Shown here one piece after another: positions 45,346 to 57,808 of a stretch of 64,000 nucleotides of DNA. Under the pieces are notes generated by a model. It had not been told where the DNA came from and did not search any database. It saw only the letters and a program-made list of their open reading frames with translations. Each line of letters opens with the position of its first letter. The stretch's first letter is position 1. Source of the DNA: Coniella vitis (lineage: Eukaryota > Ascomycota > Sordariomycetes > Diaporthales > Schizoparmaceae); contig WUJK01000001.1 in NCBI GenBank assembly GCA_011317545.1, positions 2,647,001 through 2,711,000 on the forward strand, written 5' to 3'. The translations under genes and the position numbers were made by a program.

Positions 45346-48300
45346 AAAAGTTGTGGCCAGGGTAAGTAGCAGGGAACGTGGGAGGAAAGACTTTCTGTCA
45401 AGAAATGTCTCATTTGTAGTTGTGGACACATGAATCTTGACGACTGTTGGAGTGTCTGACGACTTCCAGCTTGCGAAAGGTGAAAGTATTGATTTAGTTG
45501 AGTGGTAATGATCGCCATCTAAAAGTTATCTTTGGCTAGACCGTGGGAAACATCAACTGGGATACCAGACGAACGTATCAGGAGAAAGTAACGTACTAAA
45601 GAGTTCTCTATAAAAATGAAGATATATGACCCTCTGGTGAGGAACTTGGGAAGCTATCACAGCCATTTCCCCCTCCTTCCTCCTTCAACCGAACATCAAT
45701 AAATCCTGGATACTCCTTGGCCGGCTGCTTATCATAGCGATTGCTAGAACCAAAACAAATATATAAAATGCGTGTGCATGAACCACTTCGAAGATTGAGC
45801 CATACAATACCAGCTAGCCTGATGTTATCAAACCCAAGTCATGGTAGAATGAATTACAAGACTAATTACTTGTAAATAACAGCATCGCTCGATTTGTGTG
45901 GTTTTTGCGCCAATGACGAGCTTTTCTGTCGCACTTACCCTCTGATGGTCCAGCCAGAAAAATCAATAAGGCATTGAAAAAAGAACGCAAGATTGCGAAG
46001 TGGTACTTTGACACCCTCCAGCTTTCACCCCCTATGGGACAGCCGCTGTTTCAGTGCCAGGTAACCTGTCCTGCCAATGCAACACACGACAAGCAACCTT
46101 GTCGCTGGGTTGACTCCGTGACTGTCGGTGTGGGCATGCTCCAGACACCAGAAGATTTAGATAGTAGCACACACAACGCAAACTCAACCCCTATCAAGCA
46201 ACTCGCAGTCTGTCAGAGCGGTGCGCAGGCCAGCTGAAAGCTAGGACTCGATGCAGAGCAACTGGTGGCCTTGATGTCAGCAAAACCCGTCTCTTGCAGC
46301 CACTCTCAGGGGTCCGGAGACTCGAAAGATCAATTGAGTAACCAAAGGGATCTCAATAGCAGCCACAATGCAGCGATCCGATCGTGCACCTTGGCGAATC
46401 AACGTTCGGAGTCGCAATTTGTCCCTGTTCATTCAGCTTCCACAAGACGTCCGTATTAGCCACAATGGGCCAATTGAATGTCGTTTGAAGATCAGAAAGG
46501 GCAGCTAACGCAAAGGGCAATTCTTTTTTTTTGGGGGGGGGGGATTTTCATCCGCGCGCCACCAGCACAGCCGTCGCCGCGCAAACAAAGCACACAGTTG
46601 TGCGGTGATTGGAACGCAATATCCAAGAGCCGAGACATTTGGTACCCACGGCTGCCACGAAAGGGCAGCGCCTAAGGATAGCTTGTCCAACAGCTTTTCC
46701 CGGCCACGAGCTGGAAGACGAAGGGACGGAGCGCTGATTTCGCTCGACTGAGGTTATTATCGAGGCAGGTACGCTTCATACCAGGCCCAGAACTCGGTCA
46801 ACCCAAAAAGTAGGTAGAAGCAACACGTCCCAAGCCGGGGCGGTGCAGGCATGGGAGAGACCGCAGATGGCACGGTGAAAACATGGCAATTACCGACAGC
46901 TTCTGTGGTGTGTGCGCGAGGAGCCAGTGATTCGAAGCACAAGCACGTGCAAGTGCATGGTAGAGATACTATGAATACCAATGTATGCATGGCCTGTAAC
47001 GAAGCAACAAAGTGAGTGTCAGAGAAGAGAACATCCCAAGACTCTCATCGTCCGTCCATTCGTCCGTCCACCCATCAGGAGACTTCAAAGGCAAAAGTGA
47101 CAAATACACAGCCATGAACAGCCCTCAGAAATACAAAACGCCTCCAGCCAGCCTATCAGCAACAGATCGTGGCCATTGTCATACCTGGCGCCTGTTTGGG
47201 CTGCAGATAAGCTTCAACGGGCGACGCGCTAGACCCTGTTTCCCGTCGCTGGTGGGGGGTCACCCACGCAATTGCGTGTGGCTGTGGCTCCTATGGGAAA
47301 CCAGAAGAGTGTAGGCTGTGAGAAAACAGGATATTCTTGCCCAGCAAACCGGTCACTTCGTTATTTACGCAGCAGCTTCGACGTATCGGAGCACCTCTTT
47401 CGCCGGGATCGTCGCCGCGGGGTACAAAGAAGGGTTGTGGGCTGTGCTAACAACCCAAGCACCGATAAAAATACACACGCACACAGGTCGCAGAAGCATG
47501 GTTTGTCACGATGCATCGCTTCTGAGCAACCACGAGCCAAGTGGACAGCGTCTCGTAAGTATGACGAGAGGTCACAAGTTGCGAGCGTTCATGAGCGGCG
47601 GCAGGCTGCAAAAGGGAGAGGCGCGGACAGGCACTGCTTCTCTTCATGGTCGAGTCCCTCCAAGCCTAGTGCGAGCAAAACGGAATCGGTTGGGTTTAAT
47701 TGCTCCGACAGGCAGTCCTGTAATGTGGTACACGAAGGACAACTTGTGCAGGGCAGCCGGCGCCAAGCACCAGAGATGTGGCGCCTCTTCGTTTCTGCCG
47801 CCGCCGCCGCCGCCGCCGTATGTGTGTGTACTGGCAGGATGCGTGGTGGCGGAAACAAAGTTACTATACATAGTACGGCGTTGTGACGGGTTGGTTCGTA
47901 GTTTGCACCTTTTTGCTTGGGTAAGTTCCTCTTGCGTGAACTGTTCTTTGTACCTGTCATGAATGCTCACTGTCAGCATGCCGTTGTTTGTACATCGTCC
48001 TTCCTTCTACTCCTCGTCCTCATTGCTCTTTTGCTATTGTTATCGCCGTTGCTGCTGCTATCGCGAAAGAGGCACAGGCTAGGGGGCTGCTCATCGAATG
48101 CTACCCTTCTTCGGTGCCCCTCTTCGATCGTCTGTGCTGCTGGTCTGGACTGCTGTGGGACTGTGGCATCTGCCATGTGCACCAGCAGAGCCGAGCATAG
48201 AGAGGGGTTCGCTTGATGATGCGCCCGCCAGCCCGGTGCTCTGTGCCTTGGTGAGCCCCTGACGGCATTTGCGGTGAGACGTGGCGCTGATTGGCCGAGG

Positions 48301-50531
48301 CCGAGCTTGCATGGCTTTTCTGCTATGCTGATTAATTTCGCACCCGCCTCAGGGCAGTACCGCTTAACGTATCCCGTTGTGAGAGCTCCAGTCGCTCAGG
48401 GCTGTCGCACCGAATAAGGGGGCCGCGCAGATAGAGCAGCATGGAATGAATAGGAAGAAAACGAAAAGGAGGCAGCTGGGTAGCCTCCGTAATGGCGGCA
48501 CGGACCGACAAATCGATGAAGGAGGAATCGCTCTTGTTGAGGGCATCGAGAGTCGTCATGAGAACGGGGGAAAGAGAAGAAGCGAGCTGGAAAGCTACAA
48601 TAGTACAGAGGTGTCGATAGTACAAACTTTAGGATCTACGGCAATGGCACAAGGCATGCCCGCCAGCTGGTGGACGGGCGACCGTTTTGGCTTGGCAGGC
48701 TTGGGTAATGGTCCCTGAGAGATCGCCCTACTTTTTAGCATGAAGACCCCGGACATACCGTTGGCTTTTATTCCCAGCGGCCACGCAATAGCGCCTCCAG
48801 AAACTTATACGACGCTTGACAATGAGGATGACGAGCAGGCTCACATGCAATGCTTATTACAAGCACAAGCTTATGTTTAGCAGTCAGTCAGGGCAAATTA
48901 CATAGTATAGTGAGTTGGAAGAAGGAAACCTACCCTTGGGAGTGGCCGCATGGGGCCGCGCGCTCACCAACTGAGAGTACTATGTACACAATACAATGGT
49001 CTGAGTTGCGTGCCTTGTAAGATGGCCGGTGCATAGTACTTGCAGCAGTTCTGTGTACATAGTACTGGGTCAGCCAAGGGATGGCATGCTAGGGTACCCT
49101 TACCAGTGGAAAGGGGTAGTGAGCCTGGGGGCCTGCGGTAGTGCAGTCGGTGCTCCCCACCAGCCAGTGGCATGCCGCCATTGTCAGTTACTGCCATCCT
49201 TGTAGCGCATCCGCACCACGCCTTTCGACGGGTAGTACAACAACGCCTTCGATGGCGCGGAAAAGAGGCACCGCACCGCGGGCTAAGAGGACGCAATTTG
49301 ACGTCTGCTGGCTTGGGACATTTTGGAGGCCACCCAACGACTCAACTTCTCTTTTTCTTCCCCTCCTTCTTTTATGTCCGACTGGCTGGTTCATTGAACT
49401 AACGCTGTGCCAATTTCTAACCGCGCTCGCTTTTCCTTTGGAACTCTTGTTCCAACCGTCGCCAACAACACACCCTCCATCGTCATTTCTCCGTTTACCC
49501 TTTGGCCTCGCTTTCTCCCTGGCGCACCGTCCATTTGAAAGCCGATCTCAATCGTCAACGGCTCAATCAATCGATCAACCAACTGATACCTTGAGCCAGC
49601 TGGACGACGCGCGGAAGCCGCACTCTTGCCTCCTCTCTTGTCCGCGCCCGCCGTTCCTCATCAGCGAGGATATCCAACGTGTGGTTGCGACCAGAAAAGA
49701 AAATCGAAGCCCGCAACGCAACGCCAGCATCACGCGTGCTTGCACGTTCCAGTCCACGTTCCGTTCCCGTTCCAGTGCCAGTGCCGGTGTCAGTTCCCAG
49801 GCCTTTGTTGCTGGGCCTGCATGCATCCACAGTGACGGAGCGAACCCGCCCAAAGCCGGCCTACCAGTTGCCAGTCTGCCAGCCTACCTCAGCAAGCCCA
49901 GCAGTCCAGCAGGCCCCCCGTCCCCTGCAGCCTAGAAAAGCAGCCAACACAACAAGCCTACCAGCCAACACCACAGCACTAAAACCAGCAGGCCAGCAAC
50001 GCCCGCTTCCCGCAACCCGCCGCCGGCTTGTCTCAATTGAAACCCTCCACCAGCCTGCCATCCACTCGGCCAAAAGCTTAACAGCAGACAAACTAGCAAC
50101 GCGCAAGAGCCCACCCACACCACTTGCCCAGCCATCCGATCAGAACAAAACAGCCCGCGTGCGAATTCCGTCGAGATACGCACGCTTTTGGTCTTCATCT
50201 TTGCCCTTTTTTTTTCTTCTTCGCGACGCCATCCGCAGAGATCTAACCGCTCGCTCATCACCCTGCAGCTCCGTCGGGCGCGGGTAGCTCCCATTCTCTC
50301 TCGCTCTTGTGTGTCTGCCAGGCAAAGCAAACTTTCGCTGGGGCCAGCGACAGACGGTGACGACCGAGACCCACGCCCTAGGCTGTTTCTCCTTTTAGCC
50401 CCTGGGCCGCTACAGCCATCCTCCTTTTCTTTTTCAACTCAACCCGCGATATCTTCTCTCATTCTGCGTCCATCTCTCTCTGCCTCAACCTAGCCTTTGA
50501 CGCGCCTGCCGTCAAGCCACAGCTGCCTGTC
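45346..50531. other. Gene-poor region, about 5.2 kb, upstream of Smi1
   Basis: No frame is convincingly coding. Contents include a T9-G11 junction at 46524-46543, a CCG repeat at about 47800-47818, four perfect copies of the 9-bp element (47867, 48899, 48978, 49056) and, from about 49300 to 50530, plus-strand sequence rich in C and T (CTTTTTCTTCCCCTCC type). That last part fits a long transcribed leader or core promoter of the Smi1 gene. Its open frames (for example 49141-49935) have the skewed composition expected of C-rich leader DNA. Confidence 0.5.
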
Positions 50532-52324
50532 ATGGCGAATCCGTACGTCTGCTGTCTTTCTCTCAAACACTACAACGACAACGAGAAGAACCTCTCTTTA
50601 TGCACGACTCCATCACAGCGCGAACCATGCTGACTTCCTTGCCTGCCTGAACAGACTCAGTGCCACCTTCAAGTCCATCTGGCACACCATGACCAGCTAT
50701 GATCGTCGTACGTCTTCGCTTTGTCTATTTGCTTCAAGGGCAGCGCCCAGAACTAACTCACTGGTTTCCCACCACAGACTCTAGCTACGACTCTCCTTAC
50801 CGAACTGGCCGCCATGTTCCTCTCGGCCAAGATGGCCTCACCGCCGTTGCGACAGCCTCCGACTCTCGCGCCGACATAACCTCTCCATACCCCGACTACA
50901 ACAACCGCAGCTCCCTGATGCACCCTGGCGGCAGCACCTCGTACAATGGCATGCCCATATCGCCCGCCCTGTCTCCCCACAGCCCTGGCAACGCACCCTA
51001 CTCACCTGGTCTGCGCTCCCAGCTCGTCCGCCAGAGCTCTGGTGATGGCTTCGAGATGCAGAGCCCTGTTGGCGAAATTCCTATGCAGTCTTTTGAGGAT
51101 GGTCAGCCCCCTGCGCCGCCCGTCACCCACTCGTGGAAGCGCATCGACGCATGGGCCGAGGACAACTACCCCGAGTTGTGGGACCAGCTTTGCGAGGGCT
51201 GCACAACCAACGACCTGAACGAGCTGGAGCACCAGCTCGACTGTTCCTTGCCTGCAGATGTTAGAGACTCCCTCCAGGTGCACGATGGCCAGGAGCGGGG
51301 CGGCATGCCTACCGGTATCATTTTTGGCTCCATGTTACTCGACTGTGAGGAAATGGTGCAGGAATGGGAGCAGTGGCGCAAGGTCAACCACCAATTCCTT
51401 CTTGACACAGCAATCGTCAATCCCTCGGCCCCTTCGCGTGCGCTGGGAGGAAGCAGCGAGGCCTCGTCATCCAAGTCCGCTCCCACCTCCAACGGCCCCA
51501 ACAAGCCCAATGACCTTGCCTGGAGGGAAAAGCTCATAGCCCGCCAGGACTCGGTTCCTCCCAACTCTATTCGCAAGGCGTATGCGCACGCTGGATGGAT
51601 CCCCCTTGTTCGTGACTGGGGTGGCAACAACTTGGCTGTCGACTTGTCTCCCGGCCCCAAGGGTCACTGGGGACAAATTATTCTTTTTGGCCGCGACTAC
51701 GACACCAAATACGTCGTTGCTCGGTCATGGGCCCACTTTTTGGCGACTGTTGCCGACGACTTGAACAGCGGCAAGTGGTTTATTGACGAAGATACGCAGG
51801 AGCTGAAGCTACGAGAGTTCAAGGCCACGCGCGTCGAGCCGGGCTACCTGGATATTTTGCGATGGAGAATGGACCAAAAGTACGGTCGCCGCGCTGCAAA
51901 CAGGCGGTCTGCCCCTCCCGCTGGAGCCACGTCCCCGCCAGTGCCCAGTTCGCCCTACAGCAGCGCCTCGGAACCGGCTGGAGAGGTCCGCGGTCGCTCG
52001 CTTCACCGCCTCAGCGGTGGTTCCCCACTAGCAAGCCCGATGCGCCCAGGACAGAATACCAAGGCTAGCCCTCTAGCTCGCGTCACTGAAGAAGGTGGCA
52101 GCAACCAAGAACTTACCGTTCCCAACGGCAAGACCAAAGCCGAGAAGCTCGTTGAAGTGGATACGCCGCGCCCCAGCGGCGAAGAGGCCTCTGCGCCTAA
52201 GCTTTCCACCCTTACAAAAGGCGACTCATCTGAAGAGGAAGCCGGCTCGCCTCCTCTGCCACAGGCCAACGGAAAGCAGTCAAGCATTACGACCGAAGAG
52301 CCCATGAAGGAAATCGAGATTTGA
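50532..52324 (+). CDS. SMI1: Smi1/Knr4-family cell-wall synthesis regulator
   Basis: Exons 50532-50542, 50655-50707 and 50778-52324 give 536 residues starting MANPLSATFKSIWHTMTSYDRH. Both donors are GTACGT. In yeast Smi1/Knr4 links the cell-integrity MAP kinase Slt2 and calcineurin to glucan synthase expression and bud growth (family knowledge). The globular SMI1/KNR4 domain spans about 140-380: SWKRIDAWAEDNYPELW, LEHQLDCSLPADVRDSLQVHDGQE, IIFGSMLLDCEEM, then IPLVRDWGGNNLAVDLSPGPKG and GQIILFGRDYDTKYVVARSWAHFL. The N-terminal 130 residues and the C-terminal 155 are disordered and Ser/Pro-rich, as in fungal homologs. The first coding exon is only 11 nt, so simple gene callers may start at the wrong codon. 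Confidence 0.93.
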
Positions 52325-55300
52325 TCGAAAAGAAAAAAGTCCTCCCCCTTTAACGAACGTGATACCTGCGATGAACGGCAAGACCATACATATACTGTAG
52401 AAGGAAGGTGGGCGTTCCCGGCGTTTTGTCAACAGTCTCTTGGACTTTAGACCACAATCGATTTATTCGGTCTTTTTTTCCCCTAACAATCCCGCGTCTT
52501 TGCGCCAAATCCGTCACCAACCCGAGAATTCTTTTTTTCGCGACCAAATGGTGCTCGAGTCAACTGGTTTTGGTCTCTTCGATTCCTACCATGCAATCAA
52601 CATCCGAAAGGGCTTCCGGCGAAGAATTCATCTTTGTTGATGATGGTTGGCCCCTTGTGTATGAATACTGTTGGGTTGTCATTCGAACCATTCCGGTGTG
52701 AGCCGGTTTTTTTTTTCTCCTTGTTTTTTCATTTCACTGCGATTTGCAAAGCGACAGGCCAACATTTAATGCGCCTCCTGCAGTTTTTGATTTGAGCCCA
52801 GGAGGAAAGCTTCTTTGTATATTATTTTGGCTGTGGCTGGTGGTGGCGGGGTCTGCGTATGGTGAGTCGGAGGGCATCATTCCAAAGCATTCTGGCAAAG
52901 TCTCAAGTCATATACCAGCACGCCAAATCTCAAGCATTGCATGATCTCCTGCTTCTCTTTGCTGAGACACTCGATAACGGTGTTTATGGCGTTGGAGGTG
53001 CCAGACGGATCCGGTAATCCTTCAGACGTTCGACACTTGGACTTGAATGGGGTTACTTGGGGAGATGTGATTTGGCTGGAGAAGAAGAGCCGTGGCGGAT
53101 TCCATACTTTCCACAACTTGGAAGCAGCAACTGGAGGATGAATAGGTGATTGCTAGAATCGCCGCAGCCCGGAATTAATTCAGCCTATTTCGTTGATTTA
53201 AAATTTGGTCTTTTTTTCCTCCACTTGTCTTGTTTGATTGATTTGATGAAATTTGGTCCCTATGATTGATTCCTTGCGATTGTGGTTGAGATGTATCATG
53301 GAGTATATGCGCACGCCCGCAATCAAACTTTGAGATTCACACTCAGCGCGATGCTCATACATCCATTGGATACACCAAACTGAACTGTGGTAACATCTCG
53401 ATTCGTTGGGTGGTCAATGCACTTCATTCAGTCACAAGAGCACTGAAATCTCTCCCTCTCTGAGGCTGGTTCAGCTATCAAGGCAGCGACTTGGGAACCA
53501 TCCAAAAACTGCGGATGGCAGTGCTGACTGTCATTGATATATTGATGAAGGACAAAATTCTCAGACAAAGGCAACGAGCAGGAAAGAAGCACAGTGTCTG
53601 ATTAGTCTCTAGTAAATACTAAAAACCCAACTGAATTGAAAAGCTGGCGGGGAAAAAACAATACACAGGCCTCGGCCTGGTTCATTTCATCGAGACGAAC
53701 ATCTATATTCATATACAAGAGTTATACGAATATACAAAAAGTTCGTCTAGAGATATACGGCACTCAATTGAAGATTTTCGCCCATGCATACATACCATTT
53801 ATGAGTTTCGAGATAAAAACGAAACGCTAGAGGCAGGTATCTATCTATATGAGTGTTCTCCCCCTACTTCTTCTACAATATATTGGAAAGCTCTAGCTCA
53901 TCTATCAAGCGGATATGGCGAAATTACTTACATAGAAGTACGATCAAGTCATAGTGATTTCGATATGTTACCAAGGAGTCGATTGCAACTAATAAGGTAC
54001 CATAAGTTCTGGGCTTTGGTCGAATTGGTGACGGTGGCTAGACGGAAAACTTAGTACTGACGACAGTCAATGTCGAGATAACATCTTGGTAAAAGGGGCA
54101 TTCATGTGGTCCGGCGAATAAATGTAACCTCCCCACCAATTCCGATTCCAAAAGATGGTATCCTTATCAAGTTCCATGGGAAATATCTCCATCCATATCC
54201 GCAATAAGCCACCTCGTTGAACACAAATCTCTTCAAGAGTATTCCTTCTTCCATCATCACGACTATCAATTCTCCAGCCTCTCCAGCGCTTTATAAAAGT
54301 AGGTACCAGCAAAACAAATCTAAATGAGCAGGTAAAAGATGGCCTTAAGACACCCTCAAGAAATCGTCTGGGTTTTGAGGGCGACCTCTGAATCCAAGCA
54401 TGGTAACCACGCAGACAATTTGGAAATCGCAAGTAAAACGCACGATGAACTCCTTTATCCATCCATCCATGCATCCACCCATCCATCTATATATATGAAT
54501 ATAAAAGGCAGATTGCATACTCCGGAGAAGAATTAGACATAATCAGGGCTATGATGGATGGAGAAAACGGGCACAGGATATTGCAGCCACGATGCCCAGC
54601 CGCGCTGCTGCTGGCCTCTATGCCAATCCGATGTGTCCATTCCTTTTTTTTTTTTTTCCAAACTTTTTTTTTTCCCTTGGCGAAAGATATTTCGCTACTG
54701 GGATATCATTCAGCTTTATTCAATTCTAAAGATCATCAAGATTCAATCATATGTATAGGCGTTTGAAAGGAGGCTAGCTTAAGGCTGTTGTTATCTAGGT
54801 AGAGCTTAACGAGCTGCCAAGGATGAAAGTCTGAGAGTCAATATAAGAAGAGATGGATGAATATAGTACCGTGAAACCTAATAGGTGGCTGCTAGTGCCC
54901 CGAGATATCTCTACATAGGCGCGTTACAACAATATCAAGAGGTTTGCTGCTGTATATTCGATAGTCAGAGTGCAGAAGCACGAAAAGGGAAAGACTCAAG
55001 CAACCCGGTTCTCAGTGAAGAGTGAATAAAGCAATAACCTGGCTGTTATATAAGTCTGGTATCATTGCAATCTGATTTTAAGAAATTCAAAGGTCGTCGC
55101 GGCCTCGTGATAAGGCTGAAGATAAAGGCCAATAGTAAATGGAGGACAGCGTCCTTGTAAGGGTTAGGGTTGAACAGCGAAACATAGCGTCTGAGGCACG
55201 CAGCACGAAGCTGCCGCGCTATCGTCGTCATCTTAGCCTCCACCTCCCACGTCTAGTCAACCCACATCGGCCCTCCCAACCCGCCTCCACAAAACCGGCA

Positions 55301-55510
55301 AAAGCATTGCTCGGATTTCTCTTCACCAGCGCCCTGCACATTCCTTCCGCGTCTGACTGCGCTCTGAACAAAGGCTGCAGAGGCCCTTCAACATTCAGAA
55401 AGCCGCGCGCTTGAAGAGAACTGATCTCTCCCGCTGACGGCCCGATCCCGTCCCGCCAGTTTACCAACCATCCGCATACCTGACCACCAGGCTCCAGATT
55501 GGCAGACACC
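52325..55510. other. Gene-poor region, about 3.2 kb
   Basis: No protein gene supported. The first 400 bases are probably Smi1 3' untranslated region. From about 53160 to 54540 the sequence is visibly AT-rich. A CATC tetranucleotide repeat lies at about 54461-54488. The last 350 bases form the Vps68 promoter with a telomere-like TTAGGG string at 55163. Confidence 0.5.
54461..54488 (+). repeat. CATC tetranucleotide microsatellite
   Basis: Six or so imperfect CATC units followed by a short TA run. A simple sequence repeat with no gene overlap. Confidence 0.7.
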
Positions 55511-56158
55511 ATGTCCGAGGATCGTCTTTGGAAGTTTAGCAAGCCCGAGTGGCTAACCAGCGTCTACGCCCGCAACGCGGGAGTCTACGCCTCTGGAGCT
55601 TTGGTAAGCTCACCGTCTCCGTAACCTTCGTCCCATGACAACGATCAAACCACGGCTACAAGAGAAGCATGCAAAACACACAGCCAGCAACAGACGGACA
55701 GAACTAAATGCTGACCATTGTCTCAACCATTGCAGTTCTCTCTCGCCTTCTACATCCTCCTCGACGCCGCCGTCTGGTCCAAATCCGCCCACAACGGCTC
55801 CAATGTGCACGTCACCTTTATCGACTGGCTCCCGCTCATCTTTTCCTCGCTCGGTATGCTCATAATCAACTCGGTGGAGAAGCAGCGCCTGTCGGCCGAC
55901 AGCTTCTCATACAGCGGCTCCGGCGTCGCGTGGAAGGCGCGCGTCGTTCTCTTCTTGGGCTTTGCCGCGCTTGCGGGCGGTATGGCTGGCGGCGTCACGG
56001 TCTTCGTGCTCAAGTTTGTTGTGCAGGATGTCGAGTGGCCCATGATGGGCATGGGCGTCGAGAATGTGGTTGCGAATGCCCTTGTGGGGCTGAGCAGCGT
56101 TGTGCTGTGGGTGAGCCAAAATATGGAGGATGAGTATAGTTACAATTTGGCGCTATGA
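55511..56158 (+). CDS. VPS68: Vps68 (UPF0220/TMEM50 family) membrane protein
   Basis: Exons 55511-55603 and 55736-56158 give 171 residues starting MSEDRLWKFSKPEW. The intron is phase 0 with GTAAGC and TGCAG borders. Vps68 is a four-span membrane protein that works with Vps55 in late-endosome to vacuole transport (family knowledge). Four hydrophobic segments fall at about 23-44, 57-75, 94-120 and 131-149. The family features NAGVYASGALFSLAFYILLDAA, FIDWLPLIFSSLGMLIINSV and a middle ARVVLFLGFAALAGG are present. It is convergent with the FPP synthase gene, with 428 bp between stop codons. Confidence 0.93.
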
Positions 56159-56586
56159 GAGAGAATTACGGGCTTTGGTTTTTGACAAGATGGAAGGCGT
56201 GGACAAGGATTCGAAGTGACATATGCCACTTTGCCTCTTGATTGTGTGGGAGAAGTCATCAAGCTTTTCATTATGATCTTTGCTTTTCTGCATCCCGTGT
56301 GTGATACGGGCGGTCAGAGCGTGCGCACAGGTTTCCAGCACCTGGAATGATGGGGCCTTGGTTAAGAATATTAAGTAAATATACGCTCAACTGAGTTCTA
56401 TATTACAAGTAACTGAAATTCCAACATCCAGCACTTCCATCTCAGCAGAGATTCCCCGTTCGATGCACGCTATTTATCTGCGCCAAGCACTTTACAAGGG
56501 GGTATCGTGGTATCGTCTAAAAGGAGAGCAAGCTCATAGGACGCTGTCACTCTTACGTGTATTTTTCTTTGTTTGGGAGAGACGCT
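56159..56586. other. Convergent 3' region, Vps68 / FPP synthase
   Basis: 428 bp between the stops of two converging genes. It should hold both polyadenylation regions; an AATATTAAGTAAATA-type AT-rich stretch lies near 56370. No gene seen. Confidence 0.5.
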
Positions 56587-57808
56587 CTACTTGCTGCGCT
56601 TGTAGATCTTGGCCAGGAATGCCTCAAAGACTTCCTTCTTGAGGCCCTCGCTCTCATCCACGCCGGCAATCTTTTCGCGTATCTCACCAACAACCTTCTC
56701 CTCGTAGTCGAGGTATCGCTGCTCCAGCTTCAGATCGTCGTAAAGCTTCTTGATGACAGCCTCCTTGTCCTTGTCCTTGCGGCCATAGTTTTCCTCGAGG
56801 ATCTTGCGCTGCTCGGGCGTGGCAATCTCAAGAGCCTGGTTGACGAGCCACGAGCACTTGTTGTCCATAATGTCGGTGCCAATCTTGCCAATGTGCTCTG
56901 GCAGGCCAAAGTTGTCGAGGTAGTCGTCCTGGACCTGGAAGTACTCGCCCATGGGAATGAGTATGTCCTCGGCCTGTTTGAGGTTCTTTGTGGTGCCAAT
57001 GTTGAGCTGGTACAGGGCGAGCGCAACAGGCAAGTAGAATGAATAGTAGGCCGTCTTGTAGATGACAATATAGCTGTGCTTGGCGGCCGAGAAGTTGTCG
57101 AGATTGACCTTGTCCTCGGGCGCCGTGAGCAGGTCCATGAGCTGGCCGAGCTCCGTCTGGAAGGTGACCTCGTGCATGAGCTCGAGCAGGTCGACGTAGG
57201 CCGGGTGGGAGCGGAAGTGCTTCTTGAGCAGCGTGTAGATGGCCGACTCCAGCATGAAGGCGTCATTGATGGCAATCATGCCGACGCCCTCTTGGCGGTA
57301 CCAGCAGGGCTTGCCGCGGCGCGTAATGCTGCTGTCCATGATGTCGTCCGATACGAGGAAGAAGGCCTGCAGCAACTCGGTCGTCCAGCCCAATGTGGCA
57401 GCCTGGAAGAACTCCTCTTCAGACAGCTTCTTGCCCAGGAGCAGCGAGACCGAGTCCGGGACGGACATGCCGCGGTTGCATTTTCCACCGATCGCGTTTG
57501 TTCGTAAGCTCTGTGATTGCGAGCAAAGGGAGCGTTAGCCACGAGCTATAGTATAGAGCAACTGCAGATTCTCGTAATTGGATAGAGGATATACAGGCAG
57601 GACTTACGGCCTTGAACCACTCAAGCTCTGCTTGGGGTAGCTTGTACTTTTGGGCGTGCTCTAGGATGTCGGCCTCCAGCTTGGGAAAGACAGCCTCGAA
57701 CTCAGCGAGGGTGGTCTTCTGGAACGTGGCATCCATCTTTTGTCTCTTGGGCTCGCTCTCGGTGGGAGCAGCAGCGTTGAGGTCTGCAAGAGATGTCTTT
57801 TCCGCCAT
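56587..57808 (-). CDS. ERG20: Farnesyl diphosphate synthase
   Basis: Exons 57808-57608 and 57510-56587 give 374 residues. The enzyme joins dimethylallyl and geranyl diphosphate with isopentenyl diphosphate to make FPP, feeding sterol, dolichol, ubiquinone and prenylation pathways in the cytosol (family knowledge). Motifs: GGKCNRG at 75-81 (IPP binding), first Asp-rich motif DDIMD at 122-126 followed by SSITRRGKPCW, and second DDYLD at 262-266 after GEYFQVQ. Phe-Phe at the fifth and fourth positions before the first motif is the farnesyl-specific chain-length signature. The C-terminus KIYKRSK is typical. The first 25 residues are an extra polar extension (EPKRQK) compared with the usual length of about 350. 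It diverges from CDC23. Confidence 0.97.

Noticed and set aside
47272..47962. Two overlapping plus-strand frames of about 200 residues
   Set aside because: Both frames are open over the same DNA and neither looks like a protein family; one ends in a CCG-coded alanine/proline run.
49141..49935. Plus-strand frame of 264 residues before Smi1
   Set aside because: Composition follows the C-rich leader DNA (Ser/Pro/Arg/Thr) and nearby overlapping frames are equally open; no conserved segment seen.
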